From contig NZ_BAABJG010000029.1 of the NCBI RefSeq assembly GCF_039543185.1, forward strand, positions 186,001 to 250,000: a stretch of 64,000 nucleotides of DNA. Direction: 5' to 3'. A program made the translations under genes and the position numbers. The notes under the pieces are model-generated. The model had not been told where the DNA came from, searched no databases, and saw nothing but the letters and a program-made list of their open reading frames with translations. Every line of letters begins with the position of its first letter. Position 1 is the first letter of the stretch. The stretch comes from Paenibacillus_S vulneris (GTDB taxonomy: Bacteria; Bacillota; Bacilli; Paenibacillales; NBRC-103111). Below, piece after piece: positions 53,507-62,570 of this stretch.

Positions 53507-54329
53507 ATGAGGATAGCTGCTCTTCATACCATGCCCAGCCTGTGCCAACATGCTCCGGCTTATGGGAGTCCGACCCGTAAATACAAGGAATGCCCTGCTT
53601 CAAGCACTCCTGAATAAACCACTCGGGCGCATAAGGCTTGCCGCAAGTAGCAACGCGCAGTCCGGCTGTGTTCACGTCAATGCCGACGCCTGCCTTGGCC
53701 AGCTTCGGAATGATGGATCGCAATCGGCGCTCGATCTGGCTTGGATCGATTTCGGGGAGCGCTTGGCTGAATTTCTCGATAAGGTTGATATGCCCAAGCC
53801 GCTTGCGCATAGGAAGGCGTGCTGCCCACTCAATTGCCTCTTCCACATGATTGTAGTACTCATCCACTACGCTTTCCATTGAACCGTAATAAGCCAACAG
53901 GCCGCTGCGAAAATCATCGGCTGTAAAGTCTATGCAGCGGATGCCCCCGATGCCGGGCAAATAATGAACGGAATAAACAACATCCTCCAGCTCCGACTGC
54001 CATCGATCGACCATACGCTCCGTATAGGACAGCTGACCGGGTAAATAATCGATTTCAAGCCCTACGGCAATCTCGATTTTCCCGTTGTACAGCTGTTTTA
54101 TTTGTTGGGCATAGGCGATATACAGAGGCAGCTCCTCTTCAGGCATAGCCAGCTCCCGGAATAAGGTTTCATCGGCAATCCACCCCTGCGGCAGCGGCGG
54201 ATGCTCGCTGATCGTGTAGCGCTCGAAGCCGAGCTCGATGGCTCTATCGATATATTCTTCCTGCGGTGCGCTGCTGCCATGATAGCAAAAGCGCGTATGG
54301 GTATGACCGTCCCATTTTAAGATGCTCAT
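53487..54329 (-). CDS. hisJ: PHP-domain histidinol-phosphatase (HisJ family)
   Basis: A 280-residue metal-dependent phosphatase. Metal ligands of the PHP fold are visible: DGHTHTRFCYHG near the start, ISEHPPLP, GLEIDY, SVHYLPG, RLGHINL and the final GSDSHKPEHVG. The family hydrolyses L-histidinol phosphate; paralogues exist, so histidine synthesis is likely but not proven, since no other his genes are near. ATG at 54329 follows AAGGAG at about ten bases; a frame to 54368 places this site inside. It converges on tgl with a 20-base overlap. Confidence 0.85.
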   Translation of the reverse strand: MSILKWDGHTHTRFCYHGSSAPQEEYIDRAIELGFERYTISEHPPLPQGWIADETLFRELAMPEEELPLYIAYAQQIKQLYNGKIEIAVGLEIDYLPGQLSYTERMVDRWQSELEDVVYSVHYLPGIGGIRCIDFTADDFRSGLLAYYGSMESVVDEYYNHVEEAIEWAARLPMRKRLGHINLIEKFSQALPEIDPSQIERRLRSIIPKLAKAGVGIDVNTAGLRVATCGKPYAPEWFIQECLKQGIPCIYGSDSHKPEHVGTGWAWYEEQLSSFKPASS

Positions 54330-54554
54330 TCTAATTTCGGCTCCTTCCCGCTTATCAAGTTTAAGCATAACCCCAAAGTAACACTACTAGGTATTTATTG
54401 TAAAGAGCGGCTTCAACCTTATAGCATCCTCGAAATTGTTAGGCAACTATTAGACTTTCTCATACAAAGCACAAAGGTTTTCAACAATAATTCTAAACAT
54501 TCTATGGTATATTCCTTCACAAGAGATGATGTCTATTATTTCAGGGGGTTTCGT

Positions 54555-56246
54555 ATGAGAATGACCATAGGCAAAAAACTGATGATTTCATATGCGGTCA
54601 TTTTACTTATTATGGGTGTAATGGGAGCTATGGATTTGTCCAACATGCGGGTATTGCAAAACAATACGAGAGAGATTGCCCAAAACTGGCTGGTCGGAAC
54701 ACAAATAGCTAATAAGGTAAGCTATACCAAGGAGCATATTTTTGTCCTTTATTATCAAATGCTTACGGAGCCGGATCCGGCTAAAAAAGCAGAGATCAAT
54801 AACCAGATCGCGGAAACGTTCAAAGACATCGACCAAGGGCTGATCGATTATGAAGCATCCATTGCCGACGAGCAGGACCGGGCCAATCTGAATGAATTGA
54901 AGGCTCGTTGGGATGCGTTCAAGGAGCTTAACAATCGCCAAAAGGCCGGGGGAAAAGGGATGGAGCAAGCCTCAGCCGAAGTATCCAAGGCATTTTCGGA
55001 TGTGCAGGACAGCATTTCCGTCATTGTAAGCTATAACCAAAAAGGCGCGGACCAGGCTCAGCAGGAAAGCGAGGCTTTGTACCGGAGAAGCGTTATCGAG
55101 TTTGCAGCGCTTATTGTACTTGCGTTCTTCCTGGTTGGCTTGATCGGTTATCTGGCGACACGAATCATCTCCAGGCCGATGGCGGAAGCATCGGAGGCAT
55201 TGGTCCGTATATCCGGTGGGGATTTAACGGGACAAGAGCTCATCAGTAAATCCAAGGATGAACTGGGGACATTAATTGGCGCTGTGAATACCGTGTCGAA
55301 CTCTTTGAAGGAATCCGTGCTTCAAATGCAGCAAACCTCTCACCTTGTCGCCGCTTCAGCCCAACAGCTGTCGGCCAGCTCGGAGGAGAATGCCGCTGCA
55401 TCGGAGCATGTCGCGCAATCGGTTCAGAATGTGGCCTCCGGTTCAGAAAATCAGGCGCAAAGCGCTTCGGAATGTGCAAGAGCAATGGACGAGATGTCCA
55501 TTGGCATCCAGAGAATAGCGGAATCCACTTCGGAAATATCGGAGATTACTATGGAAGCGTCTCATGAGGCTGAGCAGGGAGCTGCCGTCCTCCAGGAGGC
55601 TTCGTCCAAAATCCATTCCATCAGCACGGCTGTGAACCAAACCGGGGAAGTCATCCGGAAGCTGGAGGAGCAATCCCACAGCATTAATCGCATTTCGCTG
55701 TTCATAGGCGAGATTGCCAGACAGACGAATCTGCTGTCCCTCAATGCGGCTATTGAAGCCGCAAGGGCGGGGGAGCATGGCCGGGGCTTTGCCGTGGTTG
55801 CCGATGAAATCCGCAAGCTGGCAGCCCAAACGGCGGAGTCCATCGACGAGATCAACCTCGTGATCGACGGCATCAGAGAAGGCACCGGACAGGCTGTTGT
55901 CAGTATGAATTCCGGGATGGCGGAGGTGGAGGGTGGACTGCAAGCGATGTCTCAAGCAGAGGAAACCTTCGCCCGGATCGTCCACTCAGCCTTGGAAGTA
56001 AACCGCCGCGTTCAAGAGACGGCGGCGGCCGCGGAGCAAATGTCCGCAAGCACCGAGGAGGTAACCGCCGCTATAACGAATATGGGCCATATCGCCGGGC
56101 AGACCTCGGGTCTCGCTCAAACCGTAGCTGCAACAACCGAGGAGCAGCTGGCCTCCATTCAGGAAATAACATCGTCCGCGACGATGCTGTCCGGCATCTC
56201 GGATGATCTGCATCAGCTTGTCATTAAATTCCGTGTGAATCCTTGA
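54555..56246 (+). CDS. Methyl-accepting chemotaxis protein
   Basis: A 563-residue chemoreceptor: helix 1 (about 8-30), four-helix-bundle sensor (about 31-183), helix 2 (about 184-206; IEFAALIVLAFFLVGLIGYL), HAMP (about 207-260) and the long signalling coiled coil with the conserved tip EIARQTNLLSLNAAIEAARA. The sensor has no obvious ligand signature. GGGGG precedes ATG at 54555. Signals to CheA/CheW at the pole. Confidence 0.94.
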   Translation: MRMTIGKKLMISYAVILLIMGVMGAMDLSNMRVLQNNTREIAQNWLVGTQIANKVSYTKEHIFVLYYQMLTEPDPAKKAEINNQIAETFKDIDQGLIDYEASIADEQDRANLNELKARWDAFKELNNRQKAGGKGMEQASAEVSKAFSDVQDSISVIVSYNQKGADQAQQESEALYRRSVIEFAALIVLAFFLVGLIGYLATRIISRPMAEASEALVRISGGDLTGQELISKSKDELGTLIGAVNTVSNSLKESVLQMQQTSHLVAASAQQLSASSEENAAASEHVAQSVQNVASGSENQAQSASECARAMDEMSIGIQRIAESTSEISEITMEASHEAEQGAAVLQEASSKIHSISTAVNQTGEVIRKLEEQSHSINRISLFIGEIARQTNLLSLNAAIEAARAGEHGRGFAVVADEIRKLAAQTAESIDEINLVIDGIREGTGQAVVSMNSGMAEVEGGLQAMSQAEETFARIVHSALEVNRRVQETAAAAEQMSASTEEVTAAITNMGHIAGQTSGLAQTVAATTEEQLASIQEITSSATMLSGISDDLHQLVIKFRVNP

Positions 56247-56247
56247 T

Positions 56248-56288
56248 CGAAGCGGCTTCCCTTGGTAAAAGGGAGGCTGTTTCTTTTT
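56248..56288 (+). terminator. Terminator of the chemoreceptor gene
   Basis: CGGCTTCCCTT pairs with AAGGGAGGCTG (with wobbles), followed by TTTCTTTTTG. Confidence 0.75.
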
Positions 56289-56420
56289 GTCCAAAAGCTG
56301 TACGAAGGGAATCCGTATGAATGGAAGGCATCGTGGCGACCCTATGGAGGATTGCGAACGCTGCAAGACGTTGAGGCTATTTTACGCTTATACCTTCATA
56401 ACCTTAGGAGTGAACAACGC

Positions 56421-57038
56421 ATGAGTCATACTGAACAACACATGACGGCGGAAGAGACGATCCAAAGCCGACGGTCCGTTCGGCAATTTCAACCGGGTGT
56501 TTCAATTCCCGAAGCGGAGTTAAATGAAATCCTGTCGCTTGCCGCCAGTGCCCCCTCTTCATGGAACCTGCAGCACTGGCGTTTTCTGGTGGTTACCGAG
56601 CAAGCCAACAAAGAACGATTGCTTCCGATTACTTATAACCAAAAACAAACCGTAGATGCTTCCGTTGTAGTCGTGGTGTTGGGGGATCTTCAGGCCAATC
56701 TGGTTGCTCCTACCGTGTACGGGCAGGCGACCGAGCAAATCCGTGATTTGATGCTCGGACAAATTAACAGTGCTTATGAGAACAATCCTGTCCTGGCCCG
56801 TGACGAAGCGATACGCAATGCATCGCTGGCCGCTATGCAGCTGATGCTCGCAGCCAAAGCCAAAGGCTACGATACGGTACCGATGGGCGGATATGACCGG
56901 GATGCTCTGATAAAAGAACTGAACATTCCGGATCGCTACGTTCCGGTGATGGTGATTCCAATTGGGAAAGCAGCCGTTCCAGGCCGTCCGACCGATCGGC
57001 TCCCTCTGGAGCAGCAAGTGATTCGCGAAAGCTTCTAA
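56421..57038 (+). CDS. Nitroreductase family flavoprotein
   Basis: A 205-residue FMN-dependent NAD(P)H oxidoreductase of the nitroreductase fold (IQSRRSVRQFQPGVSIPEAE with FMN-phosphate-binding SRRSVR; SAPSSWNLQHWRFLVV; GYDTVPMGGYD). Closest in feel to the YodC/MhqN group that reduces quinones or nitro compounds. TTAGGAGTG before ATG at 56421; longer frames have no site. Confidence 0.9.
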   Translation: MSHTEQHMTAEETIQSRRSVRQFQPGVSIPEAELNEILSLAASAPSSWNLQHWRFLVVTEQANKERLLPITYNQKQTVDASVVVVVLGDLQANLVAPTVYGQATEQIRDLMLGQINSAYENNPVLARDEAIRNASLAAMQLMLAAKAKGYDTVPMGGYDRDALIKELNIPDRYVPVMVIPIGKAAVPGRPTDRLPLEQQVIRESF

Positions 57039-57051
57039 TATTGAGTTGAGG

Positions 57052-57085
57052 AGGGGCCCTTTATGCAAAAAGGGCTCTTTTTTTC
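57052..57085. terminator. Terminator of the nitroreductase gene
   Basis: GGGCCCTTT and AAAGGGCTC form the stem and are followed by seven T. Confidence 0.88.
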
Positions 57086-57180
57086 ATTTCACATACCGGT
57101 GCGTCGAATGAAGAAAATTGATATGACAAATGGCAGTAAGCACTGTCCCTCGCGGAACAGTGCTCCTTGAACCTCATTGA

Positions 57181-57816
57181 TCAGAACGATTTGGCCAGTG
57201 CGACAGCTTTATCGATTGCTTCCTGCTTTATGGCTGCTGCGCGGTCTGGATATTGGTTGTGTCCTTCAATAAATAAACCTTGAAAATCCTTAATTCCGAA
57301 AAATTGCATGATAGCGGCCAGATGGCGATGTCCCATCTCTATATCCGACATCGGAGGAGTGGAATACACGCCGCCGCGCGCTTGGATATGCAGCGCTTTT
57401 TTCGTTGGAAGCAGCCCTACCGGCCCCTCTGGCGTGTACTTGAATGTCTTCCCTGCCACACAAACGGCATCGATGTAAGCTTTCATGATCGGCGGGTAAG
57501 AGAAGTTCCACATAGGCGTAATGAATACATATTTATCCGCGGCGACAAATTGGTCAACAAGCTCATTTAACCGGCTGACCTTGGACTTCTCTTCCGCAGA
57601 CAAGGTGCTCAGCTCCTTGCCGGAACGGAGCTTGCCCCAGCCGCTGAATACGTCGGCGTCAATGTGAGGGATATGGGCCTTATACAAATCCAGATGAATG
57701 ACTTCATCTTGCGGGTTGGCTTCGCGGTAGGCTTGAACGAAAGCATTCCCGGCCGCCATGCTGAAGGACTGGGTCTCATCGTTAGGGTGCGCGATAATAT
57801 GAAGTAAAGTAGCCAT
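57181..57816 (-). CDS. azoR: FMN-dependent NADH-azoreductase
   Basis: A 211-residue flavodoxin-fold enzyme with the FMN loop AHPNDETQSFSMAAGNAF, the PMWNFSYPPIMKAYIDAV segment and QARGGVYS, all typical of AzoR/AzoJ quinone and azo reductases. ATG at 57816 follows AAAAGGACGAG at some distance; a frame to 57879 lacks a site. With the nitroreductase next door it suggests a quinone or electrophile defence pair, although they are convergent and not an operon. Confidence 0.9.
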   Translation of the reverse strand: MATLLHIIAHPNDETQSFSMAAGNAFVQAYREANPQDEVIHLDLYKAHIPHIDADVFSGWGKLRSGKELSTLSAEEKSKVSRLNELVDQFVAADKYVFITPMWNFSYPPIMKAYIDAVCVAGKTFKYTPEGPVGLLPTKKALHIQARGGVYSTPPMSDIEMGHRHLAAIMQFFGIKDFQGLFIEGHNQYPDRAAAIKQEAIDKAVALAKSF

Positions 57817-58059
57817 AATGTCATCTCGTCCTTTTCTAAGCTTTTTATGCGAGGCAGATCTCCGTCCAATCGCACACATACAATTTGCCCATTCCGCATA
57901 GCGAATATGTTGAATAAGGGTTGGAGAATCAAGCCATGAAGCACGACGTCCCCCTCTATATAATGACGAACCGAAACCGTTCTATTAAGGAACATCATGA
58001 GCCAAAAAATGAAGCTAGCGGGACAAAAACGCTTTCGGGTGTCATACTTTTCCCATTTG

Positions 58060-58097
58060 GGTAATAACTTGTAAATACCTGTTGCTCTCCGTATAAG
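58060..58097 (+). promoter_or_regulatory. Promoter and palindrome before glnQHMP-type operon
   Basis: TTGTAA (58069-58074), 17 bases, TATAAG (58092-58097). The imperfect palindrome GGTAATAACTTGTAAATACC (58060-58079, seven of ten pairs) covers the -35 box and could bind a regulator of the operon or of the divergent azoreductase. The rest of 57817-58059 shows nothing else. Confidence 0.5.
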
Positions 58098-58151
58098 GGA
58101 GTAACGTTATATTGGTGTAAGGAAAACTACCTCAATGGCAGGAGGTGACCT

Positions 58152-58886
58152 ATGATTGAATTTCGCAATGTCAACAAGCACTATGGGCCGTTTCATGTAC
58201 TGAAGGATATTAACTTATCGATTCAACAGGGCGAAGTGGTCGTCATTATAGGTCCGTCCGGCTCCGGTAAAAGCACCCTCCTTCGCTGCATCAACCGTCT
58301 GGAGGCAATAACGGACGGGGAGCTGCACGTTGCCGGCGTCAAGCTCCATGACAAGAAAACAGATGTCAACCGATTAAGGCGAAATATCGGGATGGTGTTC
58401 CAGCACTTCAATCTGTACCCTCACAAAACAGTGATGGACAATATTACGCTTGCCCCGATCAAGGTGCTTAAGCTCAGCAGGGATGAAGCGGAACGCACCG
58501 CCATGCTGTATCTCGAGAAGGTAGGCATCCCCGATAAAGCGAAGGCCTATCCCTCCGAGCTGTCCGGGGGACAGCAGCAGCGGGTGGCTATTGCCCGAGG
58601 ACTTGCCATGAAGCCCCAGATCATGCTGTTCGATGAGCCGACCTCGGCTCTGGACCCCGAGATGATCGGAGAAGTGCTGGATGTCATTAAAGCCTTGGCG
58701 CATGAGGGGATGACGATGGTAGTGGTCACTCATGAAATGGGCTTTGCCCGCGAGGCGGCCGACCGGATCGTATTTATGGATCAGGGGCAGATTGTCGAGG
58801 AGTCGGAGCCTAACGCCTTTTTTTCCAAGCCTCGTGAAGAAAGGGCACAGTTGTTCCTTAAACGGTTGTTACAACAAGGATCATAG
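58152..58886 (+). CDS. glnQ: Polar amino acid ABC transporter ATPase
   Basis: A 244-residue import ATPase: Walker A IGPSGSGKSTLLRC (about 33-46), MVFQHFNLYPHKTV, signature LSGGQQQRVAIARG, Walker B QIMLFDEPTSALDPEM. First gene of a Q-H-M-P order identical to B. subtilis glnQHMP, so glutamine or glutamate uptake is the best guess. GGAGG precedes ATG at 58152. Confidence 0.92.
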   Translation: MIEFRNVNKHYGPFHVLKDINLSIQQGEVVVIIGPSGSGKSTLLRCINRLEAITDGELHVAGVKLHDKKTDVNRLRRNIGMVFQHFNLYPHKTVMDNITLAPIKVLKLSRDEAERTAMLYLEKVGIPDKAKAYPSELSGGQQQRVAIARGLAMKPQIMLFDEPTSALDPEMIGEVLDVIKALAHEGMTMVVVTHEMGFAREAADRIVFMDQGQIVEESEPNAFFSKPREERAQLFLKRLLQQGS

Positions 58887-58901
58887 AGAGGAGACGGGTC
58901 A

Positions 58902-59747
58902 ATGCGGATGAGGAGAAAGAAGCTGGGATTCACTATGCTGGTGCTGCTAACGATGCTGGCACTGGTAGCGGCGGGATGCGGAGCGAAGGAGCAGGGGGGC
59001 GGACCGGCCCCGAATTCGGCCAACACAGCCGGGAAAACGTTGGATGAGATTAAGAAGCGCGGCAAGCTGGTCGTAGGGGTAAAGTATGACACCAAGCTGT
59101 TCGGGCTGAAGGATCCGGGAACAGGCGTCGTGGAAGGCTTCGATATCGATATTGCAAAGGCTTTGGCCAAGAAGGTGCTCGGGGACGAAAACAAGCTGGA
59201 TCTGAAGGAGGTTACCTCAAAGACACGGATCCCGATGCTGAAAAACGGGGATATCGATATGATCATCGCCACGATGACCATTACCGAGGAACGAAAGCAG
59301 GAGGTCGATTTTTCGGATGTTTACTTTAAAGCCGGCCAATCACTGCTGGTCAAGAAAGGCAGTCCGATCAAGTCGATAGCCGATATTAAGAAAGGCATGA
59401 AGGTGCTGACAGCCAAGGGCTCTACGTCGGCGCAAAATATTCGCGAGAAGGCTCCGGACGCTACGGTATTAGAGTTTGAAAATTACCAGGAAGCGTTCAC
59501 GGCGTTAAAAGCGGGTCAAGGCGATGCCCTGACAACCGATAATGCCATCCTGTACGGGATGACCAAGCAGGACCCGAATTACCAGGTTACGGAAGGAACC
59601 TTCACCGATGAGCCCTACGGAATAGCGATCCGGAAGGGCGATACGGAATTTGTGACCTACGTCAATGATTTCCTTAAGGCGATGAAATCCAGCGGCGAGT
59701 ACGACAAGCTGTATGAAAAATGGATTGGAGAGAAGCCGGCCAAATAG
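58902..59747 (+). CDS. glnH: Glutamine/glutamate-binding lipoprotein
   Basis: A 281-residue family-3 binding protein with lipobox VAAGC (Cys about 27). The fold starts at LDEIKKRGKLVVGVKYDTKL. Ligand segments include GFDIDIAKALAKKVLG, TSKTRIPMLKNGDIDMIIATM and the alpha-amino-acid-type arginine in KTRIP. C-terminal YDKLYEKWIGE is typical. It delivers the amino acid to the two permeases downstream. Confidence 0.92.
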   Translation: MRMRRKKLGFTMLVLLTMLALVAAGCGAKEQGGGPAPNSANTAGKTLDEIKKRGKLVVGVKYDTKLFGLKDPGTGVVEGFDIDIAKALAKKVLGDENKLDLKEVTSKTRIPMLKNGDIDMIIATMTITEERKQEVDFSDVYFKAGQSLLVKKGSPIKSIADIKKGMKVLTAKGSTSAQNIREKAPDATVLEFENYQEAFTALKAGQGDALTTDNAILYGMTKQDPNYQVTEGTFTDEPYGIAIRKGDTEFVTYVNDFLKAMKSSGEYDKLYEKWIGEKPAK

Positions 59748-59831
59748 GCATTTGAATTTGGAAAGGGTGGATGGTCTTCCAGGCTGTTCATCCTTTTCAT
59801 TCAACGACCGGTAAGAAAGGAGGAGACAGCG

Positions 59832-60491
59832 ATGGATGCCATCCAATTCCATATTTTATGGAAGTACTGGGATTTGTACCTGGAAGGCTTCCTCAACACC
59901 TTGCAGGCAAGCGTGATCGCGCTGGTCGGAAGCTTTCTGCTGGGGACCCTGATAGCCGTGATGCGGATTTCTCCCGTCAAGCCTCTTAACTGGCTCGGTA
60001 CCGCGTATGTCGAATTTATCCGCAACCTCCCGATTCTGCTGATCGTCTTCCTGTTCTTCCTCGGTCCTTCGGCGCTGGGCTTAAGCTTAAGTGGATTTGC
60101 CGCGGGGACGCTGGGCTTGACGATTTATACGGCAGCTTTCATAGCGGAAGCGGTACGGGCGGGCATTCAAGCGGTGCCCAAGGGGCAGACCGAGGCGGCC
60201 CGTTCTTCCGGACTTACCTACGGCCAAACGATGGGACATATCGTCCTGCCTCAAGCCATGAAAATGGTCATTCCAGCGCTGGGAAACCAGTTTCTGAACC
60301 TGGTGAAAAATTCATCCGTGCTTAGCGTCGTCGCGGGCTTGGACTTGATGTACTACGCGGACCTGATTTCTACCAAGTCGTTCGTTACGTTCAGTGTGTA
60401 TATTTTTGTGGCGGTGTTTTATTTGCTGATTACGATCCCGCTCAGCTTCGGGGTCGCTTATTTGGAGCGCAGGATGGCGAGAGCTCATTAA
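59832..60491 (+). CDS. glnM: Polar amino acid ABC permease
   Basis: A 219-residue HisM-type permease with about five helices, start motif GFLNTLQASVIALVGSFLLG, then YVEFIRNLPILLIVFLFF and the EAA loop PKGQTEAARSSGLTYGQTM. AAGGAGGAGACAGCG before ATG at 59832. Forms a heterodimer with the next gene product. Confidence 0.92.
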   Translation: MDAIQFHILWKYWDLYLEGFLNTLQASVIALVGSFLLGTLIAVMRISPVKPLNWLGTAYVEFIRNLPILLIVFLFFLGPSALGLSLSGFAAGTLGLTIYTAAFIAEAVRAGIQAVPKGQTEAARSSGLTYGQTMGHIVLPQAMKMVIPALGNQFLNLVKNSSVLSVVAGLDLMYYADLISTKSFVTFSVYIFVAVFYLLITIPLSFGVAYLERRMARAH

Positions 60492-60517
60492 CCGGGGACA
60501 AAAGGAGGTGAGAGAGC

Positions 60518-61168
60518 ATGGATTTTGCGGGGGCCTATACGTGGGATCATATCCGGTTTTTGCTTGAAGGACTGGGAGTGACGATAAGAGTCGCTTTTAT
60601 CGCCATCGTGCTCAGCTTCATCATCGGATGTCTCCTTGGCACGATCCGTTATACGAGGCTGCCGGTCGCTTCGCAGCTGACCGCGGTTTGCGTGGAAGTG
60701 ATCCGCAATCTGCCGCTGCTGCTGATTATTTTCTTCACCTACTTTGCTCTCCCGGAGGTAGGGTTGAAGCTAAGCATCGAGCATGCGGCTATAGCCGCAC
60801 TAACCGTCTTCGAGGCGGCCATGATTTCGGAGATTGTGCGCGGCGGGCTGAATTCCATCGATAAAGGGCAGATCGAGGCGGCCCGTTCCTCGGGCATGAG
60901 CTATACCCAGACGCTATGGAACATCGTGCTGCCGCAGGCGCTGCGCCGGATGATGCCGCCGATGGTCAGCCAGTTTATCTCGCTGCTGAAGGACACTTCG
61001 CTTGCGGTTGTGATTTCTTTGGCCGAGCTGATGCATAATGCGCAGATCATTAACGGGCAAAATGTGAATTTCGTTATTCCGACCCTGCTGATGACAGCAT
61101 TGATGTACTTCGTGGTCAATTATGCGCTGTCCGTGGTGGCCCGGCGTCTGGAGGCCCGGCAAGTATAA
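60518..61168 (+). CDS. glnP: Polar amino acid ABC permease
   Basis: A 216-residue HisM-type permease, partner of the gene 26 bases upstream. Motifs: EGLGVTIRVAFIAIVLSFI, VEVIRNLPLLLIIFFTYF and EAA loop DKGQIEAARSSGMSYTQTL. AAAGGAGGTGAG before ATG at 60518. Last gene of the operon. Confidence 0.92.
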   Translation: MDFAGAYTWDHIRFLLEGLGVTIRVAFIAIVLSFIIGCLLGTIRYTRLPVASQLTAVCVEVIRNLPLLLIIFFTYFALPEVGLKLSIEHAAIAALTVFEAAMISEIVRGGLNSIDKGQIEAARSSGMSYTQTLWNIVLPQALRRMMPPMVSQFISLLKDTSLAVVISLAELMHNAQIINGQNVNFVIPTLLMTALMYFVVNYALSVVARRLEARQV

Positions 61169-61196
61169 GGCACCCGGGCCTGCCCGGATGCCTTTT
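61168..61196 (+). terminator. Terminator of the glnQHMP-type operon
   Basis: AAGGCACCCGGGC pairs with GCCCGGATGCCTT around a short loop, followed by TTTTC. Confidence 0.8.
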
Positions 61197-61201
61197 CATG
61201 T

Positions 61202-62437
61202 TTATTCCTTGTAGCTCTTCAGGACAATGACGGCATTATGGCCGCCGAAGCCGAAAGAATTGGATATCCCGATAGTCAGATCCGCCCGGCGTGACACATT
61301 CGGCACATAGTCCAAGTCGCATATAGGGTCAGGCTGCTCCTGGTTGATCGTCGGAGGAATAATGCCTTCCTGCAGGCTCTTAACCAGAGCGATCGCCTCG
61401 ACGCCGCCGGCGGCTCCGAGCATATGGCCAAGCATGGATTTATTGGCCGTGACAGGAACGCGAGCCGCATCGCCGAACAGCCTCTTGATGGCGAGAGTTT
61501 CCGATTTATCGCCGGCCTCGGTGCTGGTGGCATGTGCGCTGATGACATCCACGTCCCCCGGCTCCACGCCGGCCTCGCGCAGTGCCGATTTCATCGCTTG
61601 GTAAGCGCCTATGCCTTCTGGATGAGTCGCCACCCGATGATAGGCGTCGGAGCTTGCTCCATAGCCGATAACCTCCGCATAAATGCGGGCATTTCGGCTG
61701 AGCGCATGGCTTAAGCTTTCCAGCACGAGAATGCCTGCTCCTTCGGCCATAACGAATCCGTCCCGTCCCGCGTCGAAAGGACGGCTCGCGCGCGCCGGTT
61801 CCTCATTGCGCGTGGACACGGCGGTGGCATTGCCGAAGCTGGCGAGCGATATCTCCGTAATAGCAGCCTCTGTGCCGCCTGCCAATATCACATCCGCTCC
61901 CCCGTACCGAATCAGGCGCATCGCTTCCCCGATGGCGGTATTGCCAATAGAGCATGCGGTCACAGGAGATAAAGTGGGACCCAATGCGTTGAATTTCATG
62001 CTGATCATGGCGGCAGCCATATTCGAAATCATCATCGGCACCAGAGAAGGGCTTACCCGTTCAGGACCGCGTTCCTTCAAAATGGCGTCCTGGTCAAGCA
62101 GCGTCTGAATGCCGCCGATTCCCGAGCCGACATACACTCCGAATCGTTCATGATCCACTTGGTCAAGCGGAAGCGCCGCATCGTTCAAGGCTTGCTCGGC
62201 TGCCGCCAGGGCAAATTGGCAGAAGCGGTCCATCTGCCTGGCCTCCTTGCGCCCGAAGCGGGCTTCGGCGTCAAAATCGCGGACGAGCCCGGCGATTTTG
62301 GCCTTTTGCCTGGAGCAATCGAATGTGTCAATAAGGGAAATGCCCGACTCGCCCCGGATCAGACGGCCCCAGAACTGGTCAACATCATTCCCGAGCGGAG
62401 AAATCACTCCCATTCCCGTAATCACTACTCGTTCCAT
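61202..62437 (-). CDS. fabF: Beta-ketoacyl-ACP synthase II
   Basis: A 411-residue condensing enzyme. Catalytic triad complete: Cys162 (VTACSIGN), His302 (SAHATSTEAGD) and His338 (NKSMLGHMLGAAGG). The protein starts MERVVITGMGVISPLGND. It extends acyl chains on ACP in fatty acid synthesis. The gene stands alone, without acpP, fabG or fabD, so it may be a second FabF or serve a special lipid. ATG at 62437 is preferred over 62443 by spacing from AAAGGGTG. Divergent from an XRE regulator. Confidence 0.93.
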   Translation of the reverse strand: MERVVITGMGVISPLGNDVDQFWGRLIRGESGISLIDTFDCSRQKAKIAGLVRDFDAEARFGRKEARQMDRFCQFALAAAEQALNDAALPLDQVDHERFGVYVGSGIGGIQTLLDQDAILKERGPERVSPSLVPMMISNMAAAMISMKFNALGPTLSPVTACSIGNTAIGEAMRLIRYGGADVILAGGTEAAITEISLASFGNATAVSTRNEEPARASRPFDAGRDGFVMAEGAGILVLESLSHALSRNARIYAEVIGYGASSDAYHRVATHPEGIGAYQAMKSALREAGVEPGDVDVISAHATSTEAGDKSETLAIKRLFGDAARVPVTANKSMLGHMLGAAGGVEAIALVKSLQEGIIPPTINQEQPDPICDLDYVPNVSRRADLTIGISNSFGFGGHNAVIVLKSYKE

Positions 62438-62496
62438 TGTCATTCACCCTTTCGATAGATTGTGATGTCCCCTATGATGTCATATGATTTATCCTA

Positions 62497-62525
62497 TTAC
62501 AAGTTGTAGTTTATACTAGTATAAT
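62497..62525 (+). promoter_or_regulatory. Promoter of the XRE regulator gene
   Basis: TTACAA (62497-62502), 17 bases, perfect TATAAT (62520-62525). The region between the divergent genes is short, so a regulator bound here could affect fabF as well. Confidence 0.75.
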
Positions 62526-62570
62526 AGGTACCATGATAACAGCTAGTTCATGGGAAAGGGCGGACATTGT

